Shown piece by piece: positions 58,923 through 64,000 of a stretch of DNA of 64,000 nucleotides (positions are counted from its first letter, which is position 1; each line of letters opens with the position of its first letter). The DNA is taken from positions 1 to 64,000 of the forward strand of contig DATCJY010000048.1 in the NCBI GenBank assembly GCA_036562565.1, read 5' to 3'. The notes beneath the pieces are model-generated. The model was not told the DNA's origin, made no database searches, and worked only from the letters and a program-made list of their open reading frames with translations. The translations under genes were made by a program, and so were the position numbers. The stretch comes from DATCJY01 sp036562565 (lineage in GTDB: Bacteria > Bacteroidota > Bacteroidia > Flavobacteriales_D > Sanyastnellaceae).

Positions 58923-60464
58923 CTATTGCTTTATGAATTTTACAAATCGTGATGGCCCATATGTGTTCACTATCTCCAACAAATACACCCCTGAAGGTAG
59001 TGATGAAATCGGGACTACAGGAGTGAGGCTGTCGTTAAGTGTTTCACTGTACACCTCGCGACCACTTACATCACGGATGATGCAGCGAGCATTGCCCACA
59101 GGGTGTTGAAGTTCAATGCGGATTTCATGTGTGGCGGGATTCGGGAAGATTGAAATGTTGTTCTGTTCAGTCTGGTTTATGCCGGTAGTAGAGCAAGGAC
59201 CCGATGTCCATTCCGTAATACCGCCATAATAAAATGCATGACAAGAATTCATGTAGGTATTTCCATCACAACCACATACCGGCTCAAATACTTGTATGCA
59301 TACAGCAGTTGTGTCGATGATATCAGGCGTGTAGCATTCTTCCCAGTTCATACAGTTGGTCATACATTCAAAGAGATCGGGATATATGGAAGGTGCGTAA
59401 TTCATGCCATCATCACCTATATAAGAACACCCGCTGATGGAAACACATTGACCGTTGATGAGACCATAGCCAAGCAACATGTCACATGCTCCGAAATCGA
59501 TATTTTCCATATCAGTGCACGCATCACTCAGGTTGCAGGCAGCTCGGCATTCCGTTTCATTCTCGAAGAAATAAGACGAATAATCAATGTCGCCAACAAT
59601 GTAGCCGCATCCACTCATGAGCTCGCAATACCCGTTGATGTTGGCCCAGCCGAGTAACATTGAGCACATTCCAAAGTCAACGTCAGCTAAATCCATACAA
59701 TTGGTGGATTGTCCGCAATGGATAAGGCATGCGGTTTCATTCTCGAAGAAATAAGGAGAATAATCGATGCCATCAACGATGTAGCCACAGCCACTCATGA
59801 ACTCGCAATTCCCGTTGATGTTGGCCCAACCAAGTGCCATCTCACACATTCCAAAGTCAATGTCTCCTAAATCCATACAATCGGTGGGTTGTCCGCAACT
59901 GATAAGGCATGCGGTTTGATTCTCGAAGAAGTAAGGAGAATAATCGATTCCATCCACGATGTAGCCGCAGCCACTTAAAGAGGTGCATTGCCCACTGATA
60001 TTGGCCCAGCCCAAAAACATGTCACAAGGACCAAAATCAATGTCCGCTAAATCCATGCAATCGGTGGGTTGTCCGCAATGGATAAGACATGAAGTCTCGG
60101 TTTCAAAGAAATAGGGGGAATAGTCGGTATCATCAATGATATAGTCGCATCCGCTTAAAGAGATGCATTGCCCACTGATATTGGCCCAGCCTAAAGGCAT
60201 GTCACAAGGACCAAAATCAATGTCCGCAAAATCCATGCAGGTAACGCCTTGAGAGGAACACTCTCCCAACGTCCATTGAGTAATGCCATGATGGTTTTGT
60301 GCTACACACGCATTGGGGTAGGTGACGCCATCGCAACCACATACCGGATCATATATCATGGGGCAAATGAAGTCCGGGTTTAAAAGGAGTGAGTCATAAC
60401 ACTGAGCGTAATTCCGCTGAGTGAAGAGGATCATTAACACAAAAAATGAAAGGAATGTTTTCAT
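58923..60464 (-). CDS. Secreted Kazal/six-cysteine-repeat protein with T9SS sorting domain
   Basis: 513 residues. Signal peptide 1-21; Kazal-type module about 22-69 (PVCGCDGVTYPNACVAQNHH); five tandem 60-residue repeats from 76 to 376, each with six Cys at repeat positions 1, 12, 25, 31, 51 and 55 (C-10-C-12-C-5-C-19-C-3-C); a second Kazal module 377-424 (PVCGCDGNTYMNSCHAFYYG); T9SS sorting domain about 435-513 (ISIFPNPATHEIRI; SLPSGVYLLEI). Kazal modules are serine-protease inhibitors. The repeats end FFExxxxCxxxC, faintly like Kunitz domains, but the spacing differs, so the fold is unassigned. Confidence 0.8.
   Translation of the reverse strand: MKTFLSFFVLMILFTQRNYAQCYDSLLLNPDFICPMIYDPVCGCDGVTYPNACVAQNHHGITQWTLGECSSQGVTCMDFADIDFGPCDMPLGWANISGQCISLSGCDYIIDDTDYSPYFFETETSCLIHCGQPTDCMDLADIDFGPCDMFLGWANISGQCTSLSGCGYIVDGIDYSPYFFENQTACLISCGQPTDCMDLGDIDFGMCEMALGWANINGNCEFMSGCGYIVDGIDYSPYFFENETACLIHCGQSTNCMDLADVDFGMCSMLLGWANINGYCELMSGCGYIVGDIDYSSYFFENETECRAACNLSDACTDMENIDFGACDMLLGYGLINGQCVSISGCSYIGDDGMNYAPSIYPDLFECMTNCMNWEECYTPDIIDTTAVCIQVFEPVCGCDGNTYMNSCHAFYYGGITEWTSGPCSTTGINQTEQNNISIFPNPATHEIRIELQHPVGNARCIIRDVSGREVYSETLNDSLTPVVPISSLPSGVYLLEIVNTYGPSRFVKFIKQ
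59337..60239 (-). repeat. Five tandem 180-bp coding repeats
   Basis: Units encode residues 76-135, 136-195, 196-255, 256-315 and 316-376 of the Kazal/repeat protein. The first four are highly alike at DNA level (shared CGAAGAAATAAGG-type and GCCCAACCAAG-type words), the fifth has diverged. This points to fairly recent duplication and possible copy-number variation. Confidence 0.85.
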
Positions 60465-60543
60465 AGCTCTTGTAGGTTTTTAAGTGTTGTTTGTATCCTT
60501 TCAGAGGAGCCTTCGCCTTCATTCGCTGCCTTGTGGAAAAAAA

Positions 60544-60574
60544 TTTGTCCGTCTGTTGAATCTCTTTAAATTTG
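60544..60574 (+). promoter_or_regulatory. Bacteroidota-type promoter of the protease-like gene
   Basis: TTTG at 60544-60547, exactly 19 bases, TAAATTTG at 60567-60574. It lies in the 167-base divergent gap, 57 bases before the TTG start at 60632. Confidence 0.75.
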
Positions 60575-60631
60575 ATAGCAACTATTGGCTATAAATCAAA
60601 GTCATAGTTCATGAATTCAATCGTCCGGTAG

Positions 60632-62167
60632 TTGAAAAAGATTCTCGTCATATTGCTCTTGGTTACTTGGTTGTCAGAGTTGAGCTATGCTCAAGTGAGC
60701 AATGAGACATTTCCGATATCATGGAACTTGACTTTAACCGAGAACGGTATGGATTGGAAAGTCCTCTCCTATATCGAGCCCACTGGATTACTTGCTGAGG
60801 ATGCACTTGAAAGTCGTTCAAAACCGATGCGGTTTGCCAAAAGCCGAATCATAAACAGTGTACCAACTGTAGATGGTAGGTGGACTAATCTCAGCAATGG
60901 TGACCGTATTTGGAGAATGGGAATCCATTCACAAGGGAGTCTTTCATTGAGCTTGCTGTTCTCTGAGTTTTCCATTCCTGAGGGTGCGCGCATGTATATC
61001 TATTCGCAAGACCGCACGCAACACCTGGGGCCATTCACGCGCAATGACAACCGCGCAGAGGGAGAAGTATTGGTCACTCCTCCCATTTATGGCGAACGTC
61101 TTATCGTAGAGTATTATGAGCCTTTTGCTTTCAGAGGCAAAGGACAATTCAAAATACACGCTGTGCAACATGGCTATCGCGATTTAAGTGCATGGCATGA
61201 TGCTACCGGATGCATAGAAATTTTACAACCTAATTCCTCCCTTGGTCATATCTCATCTTCCGTTTTGATGATGATTGTGGATAACGGTCAGCGCATTGCA
61301 ACTGGTACCATGATTAATAATTCATCTCAAAACTCAGCGCCTTATTTACTGACTTCGTTGGAGGCATTGAAAGGGAACGAACAAGGATGGGTGTTCTTGT
61401 TTGATGTAACGAATGCCAATTGTGATAAGATGTACAATTGTTGGAAATCAGCAGTGTGTGGTGCTACTCCGGTATCTGTAGATTCCATCAATGGGACAGC
61501 TCTTGTATCCTTGCGATCCATCCCCCCGGGTAATTGGTCTGTCTACTACAGCGGATGGGACACATCAGATGAAGATGGAATAGGACAGTATTTCTCTATA
61601 CAACATGCCAATGGTTATGTTCAGTCTATAGCCAGTTATGAAGGGCTCTTGGAGTCCGTTGTTTGGAATGGTTATCAAACCAAACGAATTAAGCAATGGA
61701 ATAGCGGTATTACTTCAGTTGCTTCAGTGGGTAGTCCATTGTTTGATAACGCCAATAACTTAGTAGGGATTTATGTAGGTGGAGATTTGACTTGTGATGG
61801 TGAAGGCTATGATTATTTTGCCGAGTTCGCTGCTTCCTATCCATTATATACTACTTTCCTAGATCCTTTAAAGTCCGGTATCAATAGCTTGGATGGCCGA
61901 TTTCAGGTTAAATCAGCGACCTATACGAATAGTGAACAGTGGGAGATAAGTTTCTTTCCTAATCCTGCACGCGATTGGATTTATATCCAACAAAGCGATG
62001 ATAGTGGTTTAACGCATTTGGAAATTTATGACGCACAAGGTCGATTAGTGCTGATGAAGCAACCACAAACTCCTACTCTCGAATTGCCTTCTTTGCCTGA
62101 AGGATTGTATACCATTCACTTTGTATTAGGTGATAAGCGTACTATTCAGAAACTATTGATTCGCTGA
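60632..62167 (+). CDS. Lysyl-endopeptidase-like T9SS protein lacking the catalytic triad (pseudo-protease)
   Basis: 511 residues with a TTG start (no ATG near) and signal peptide 1-20. A propeptide-like section comes first (RIWRMGIHSQGSLSLSLLFS). From Cys194 a trypsin-fold domain of the lysyl endopeptidase type can be aligned: ATGTMINNSSQNSAPYLLTS, YYSGWDTSDEDGIG, IQHANGYVQSIA, SVGSPLFDNANNLVGIYVGG. Where the family has His (FLTANHC) it reads LLTSLEA (Glu244); the Asp position is Gly288; the Ser before GSP is Val366. So it should be inactive. A T9SS sorting domain (FFPNPARDWIYI; LPEGLYTIHF) ends it. It is divergent from the Kazal/repeat gene. Confidence 0.8.
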   Translation: MKKILVILLLVTWLSELSYAQVSNETFPISWNLTLTENGMDWKVLSYIEPTGLLAEDALESRSKPMRFAKSRIINSVPTVDGRWTNLSNGDRIWRMGIHSQGSLSLSLLFSEFSIPEGARMYIYSQDRTQHLGPFTRNDNRAEGEVLVTPPIYGERLIVEYYEPFAFRGKGQFKIHAVQHGYRDLSAWHDATGCIEILQPNSSLGHISSSVLMMIVDNGQRIATGTMINNSSQNSAPYLLTSLEALKGNEQGWVFLFDVTNANCDKMYNCWKSAVCGATPVSVDSINGTALVSLRSIPPGNWSVYYSGWDTSDEDGIGQYFSIQHANGYVQSIASYEGLLESVVWNGYQTKRIKQWNSGITSVASVGSPLFDNANNLVGIYVGGDLTCDGEGYDYFAEFAASYPLYTTFLDPLKSGINSLDGRFQVKSATYTNSEQWEISFFPNPARDWIYIQQSDDSGLTHLEIYDAQGRLVLMKQPQTPTLELPSLPEGLYTIHFVLGDKRTIQKLLIR

Positions 62168-62992
62168 GCGAACACCTTTCTCAGCAGGTACCAATCGATA
62201 TAGGGCAAGCGTAGCAGCTACTGTACAAGTGACGGTAGCAATGGTCACTCCGATAAAAGGAACCATTATGAGCAAGTTGAACACAGTTCCGTTGGCCACG
62301 GCCAATCCTTTTCTTTTTCTTACTTCTTGAACGCTCTTTGACATGCCATATCGCTGGCGCTCGAAGAAATAATCCATCGTAGAAAAACCGTAGAAGTATG
62401 CGCCTATGCAAAAGCTTAACACTGCGAAAACAGGTGAAAGTGCCACACCCAATGGAGGGAAGGCGAGGGTAAGTAACAAGTCTATTCCCCAAATGAGTAT
62501 CACGCTCAGAAAAATCTCGACAACAAAATTGCGGATGGCCAAAACAATCCCTCTCACAATATCTCTTACCAGTTGTTGGCTGTCCAACGGATATTCTTTG
62601 CCGGTGAGAATTGCCTCGGTTTTTTCGCTAAGCAAGGCCATTATAGGAGACATCAAGGCAAGGGTGATGTATTTACTCGCCTTGCGAAATGTGTAGATGG
62701 CGATTAGCCATAAGATGAAAGCGATGCCATAACTACCCATATCGGAAAGGATATCCAAAGTCTTGTCCCACCAGTTGCCATCAGGTAAGGCCGTATAATC
62801 GATATAAGGTGTAATCCAGCCCATCACTTGTTTCACCCCGGAACGTATCAATGCAATGGCTCCCATGCCCAGCAAAATGGACAATAGAATGGGGTAAAGG
62901 AAATAGTGTACTAGGTTATTCCTGCGGATGAAACCCCAAGATTCAAACCACGTACCGATACCTAATGAAAATTGCCTGAAAAAATCATTCAT
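62153..62992 (-). CDS. EI24-domain membrane protein
   Basis: 279 residues from ATG 62992; a TTG at 63013 is the alternative. It starts MNDFFRQFSLGIGTWFESWG, the usual EI24/CysZ-like beginning, then membrane segments LSILLGMGAIALIRS, GIAFILWLIAIYTFRKA, FLSVILIWGIDLLLTLAFPP and a late VPFIGVTIATVTCTVAATLA. The motif DYFFERQRYGMSKSVQEVRK is typical. Some relatives (CysZ) carry sulfate; transport here is unproven. Its end overlaps the convergent protease-like gene by 15 bases, and its start codon lies in the loop of a 15-bp hairpin. Confidence 0.85.
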   Translation of the reverse strand: MNDFFRQFSLGIGTWFESWGFIRRNNLVHYFLYPILLSILLGMGAIALIRSGVKQVMGWITPYIDYTALPDGNWWDKTLDILSDMGSYGIAFILWLIAIYTFRKASKYITLALMSPIMALLSEKTEAILTGKEYPLDSQQLVRDIVRGIVLAIRNFVVEIFLSVILIWGIDLLLTLAFPPLGVALSPVFAVLSFCIGAYFYGFSTMDYFFERQRYGMSKSVQEVRKRKGLAVANGTVFNLLIMVPFIGVTIATVTCTVAATLALYRLVPAEKGVRSANQ

Positions 62993-63016
62993 GTGAATTA
63001 ATTTTTCAGGCAATTT
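62969..63016 (-). promoter_or_regulatory. Perfect 15-bp hairpin enclosing the EI24 start codon
   Basis: Arms 62969-62983 and 63002-63016 are perfectly complementary (core TTGCCTGAAAAA); the 18-base spacer 62984-63001 contains the ATG (62992-62990). In the mRNA the start codon would be in the loop with both flanks paired, which could limit ribosome access. It is not followed by a T-run, so it is not an ordinary terminator for the upstream sucB gene. Confidence 0.6.
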
Positions 63017-63036
63017 ATTTGAAATGTTATCGTGTC

Positions 63037-64000
63037 TTACAAACCAAGAAGAATTTCCTCTGCGGACTTGCCACCAAAGATGATACGCTCTGGATTTTCA
63101 AGCATGTTTTTCACTTTTACCAAGAAGCTAACACTCTCACGACCATCGATAATTCGGTGGTCATAGCTCAGTGCTACGTACATCATCGGACGTATTACTA
63201 CCTGTCCGTTTTCAGCAATTGGGCGCTCAACGATGTTGTGCATTCCCAAAATGCCGCTTTGAGGAGGGTTGATAATCGGAGTAGACATCATGGAGCCAAA
63301 TACTCCTCCGTTGGTAATGGTAAATGTTCCGCCTTGCATTTCATCTACCGTGATTTTGCCTTCGCGGACTTTCTTGGCCAACATGGCAATGTTGCGTTCA
63401 ATATCAGCAAGGCTCATTGTTTCGGCATTGCGTAAGATTGGGACCATCAAGCCTTTAGGACCTGATACCGCAATACCGATATCGGTGTAATCGTGATAAA
63501 CAATATCTCCGCCTTCAATGCGAGCGTTGACAGCAGGGAACTCATACAATGCTTCACTCACAGCTTTGGTGAAGAATGACATGAACCCGAGACCAACACC
63601 GTGTTTTTCTTTGAAAGCATCTTTGTATTTGGCTCTCAAATCCATGATTGGTTTCATGTTCACCTCATTGAAGGTGGTGAGCATAGCAGTGTTGTTCTTT
63701 ACGCTTACAAGGCGCTCTGAAATTTTCTTGCGAAGGTTGCTCATTTTCTCTCTTCGCTCATTGCGTGAGCCGGTGATGCGCTGTGGTATGGTGCTGGTAT
63801 CAATACCACTGGCGATGGCAGTCAATACATCACCTTTTGTGATTCTGCCACCGGGACCTGTTCCGGTCACTTGTGCCGATGTAATGTTGTTCTCGGCCAT
63901 GATTTTGGCAGCGCTAACAGATGGCGTACCCGCAGCATAGCTCTTCTCTTTGGCAGGTGCAGCGGTAGGTGCTTCAGCAGCTTTAGGTGCCTCTGCTTTG
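63037..64000 (-). CDS. sucB: 2-oxoglutarate dehydrogenase E2 (dihydrolipoyl succinyltransferase), 3' part
   Basis: The frame is open to the right edge of the window, so the N-terminus with the lipoyl domain is missing. Present are an Ala/Pro/Glu linker, the E3-binding domain ([30 protein letters not shown]) and the full catalytic domain with [14 protein letters not shown] start ([20 protein letters not shown]), [20 protein letters not shown] and the active-site [16 protein letters not shown] (HxxxDG). These favour the succinyltransferase over the acetyltransferase. It transfers succinyl groups from lipoate to CoA in the TCA cycle. sucA is presumably upstream, outside the window. Confidence 0.92.
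   Translation of the reverse strand, partial: KAEAPKAAEAPTAAPAKEKSYAAGTPSVSAAKIMAENNITSAQVTGTGPGGRITKGDVLTAIASGIDTSTIPQRITGSRNERREKMSNLRKKISERLVSVKNNTAMLTTFNEVNMKPIMDLRAKYKDAFKEKHGVGLGFMSFFTKAVSEALYEFPAVNARIEGGDIVYHDYTDIGIAVSGPKGLMVPILRNAETMSLADIERNIAMLAKKVREGKITVDEMQGGTFTITNGGVFGSMMSTPIINPPQSGILGMHNIVERPIAENGQVVIRPMMYVALSYDHRIIDGRESVSFLVKVKNMLENPERIIFGGKSAEEILLGL

Noticed and set aside
59337..60239. CRISPR-like or non-coding tandem array
   Set aside because: The units are in-frame 60-residue coding repeats with conserved cysteines.
1..64000. tRNA, rRNA, insertion sequence, prophage or integron
   Set aside because: All larger gaps were read on both strands; no cloverleaf with a TTCRANY arm, no transposase or integrase motif and no terminal repeats were seen.

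Overview
The window is an ordinary, gene-dense chromosomal segment of a member of the Bacteroidota (Flavobacteriales/Sphingobacteriales-like). The evidence is: several secreted proteins ending in type IX secretion (T9SS) C-terminal sorting domains, a gliding-family gldG, a TonB-dependent receptor of the outer-membrane beta-barrel family, the parA-parB-DUF5683-dapB-lepB-wbqC gene order, rpmG next to a DUF4295 gene, and promoters of the Bacteroidota type (TTG, 17-20 bases, TANNTTTG) instead of sigma70 -35/-10 boxes. I saw no rRNA, tRNA, CRISPR array, insertion sequence or prophage.

Layout. 1-2175: left edge of a starch-type locus, with the start of a GH13 alpha-amylase/cyclomaltodextrinase cut by the window edge and a divergent secreted protein of four CBM-like repeats. 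2259-8029: an aromatic/His-rich secreted protein, a TonB-family receptor, a luciferase-like monooxygenase and a PorT-like barrel. 8112-11581: an M16 peptidase pair (one lacking, one keeping the HxxEH zinc motif). 11797-17321: histidine ammonia-lyase, DoxX, a polyprenyl sugar-phosphate transferase with a lipoprotein partner, and a Gfo/Idh/MocA oxidoreductase. 17471-20565: pcm, a small secreted protein, rhomboid protease, SnoaL-like lipoprotein, methyltransferase. 20757-27114: possible ParB half-sites, a metallo-hydrolase, then the parAB-DUF5683-dapB-lepB-wbqC cluster. 27190-35156: gldG, DUF4340, SlyD, mscL, purB, an MsbA-like ABC exporter. 35202-43428: a MATE exporter behind a structured leader, a PadR-PspC-YbjQ unit, rimO, ftsY, DUF4295, rpmG. 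43557-53972: secreted protein, acpH, LytS/LytTR two-component pair, a long GAPDH, HtrA, GNAT, pirin, heptose adenylyltransferase, flippase-like protein, panD. 54104-56233: a self-contained operon with promoter, small ORF, a kleisin-like gene and an MksE-like gene, but no SMC partner. 56319-64000: Kup, a helical-repeat protein, a Kazal/six-cysteine-repeat T9SS protein divergent from a protease-like T9SS protein that has lost its catalytic triad, an EI24-family membrane protein whose start codon lies in the loop of a perfect 15-bp hairpin, and the 3' part of the 2-oxoglutarate dehydrogenase E2 gene.

Most genes are housekeeping. The items most worth a second look are the structured MATE leader (36668-36779), the SMC-less MksF/MksE-like operon with its 44-residue ORF (54104-56233), the Kazal-repeat protein/pseudo-protease pair (58923-62167), the start-codon hairpin (62969-63016) and the lepB/wbqC junction at 26515-26518.
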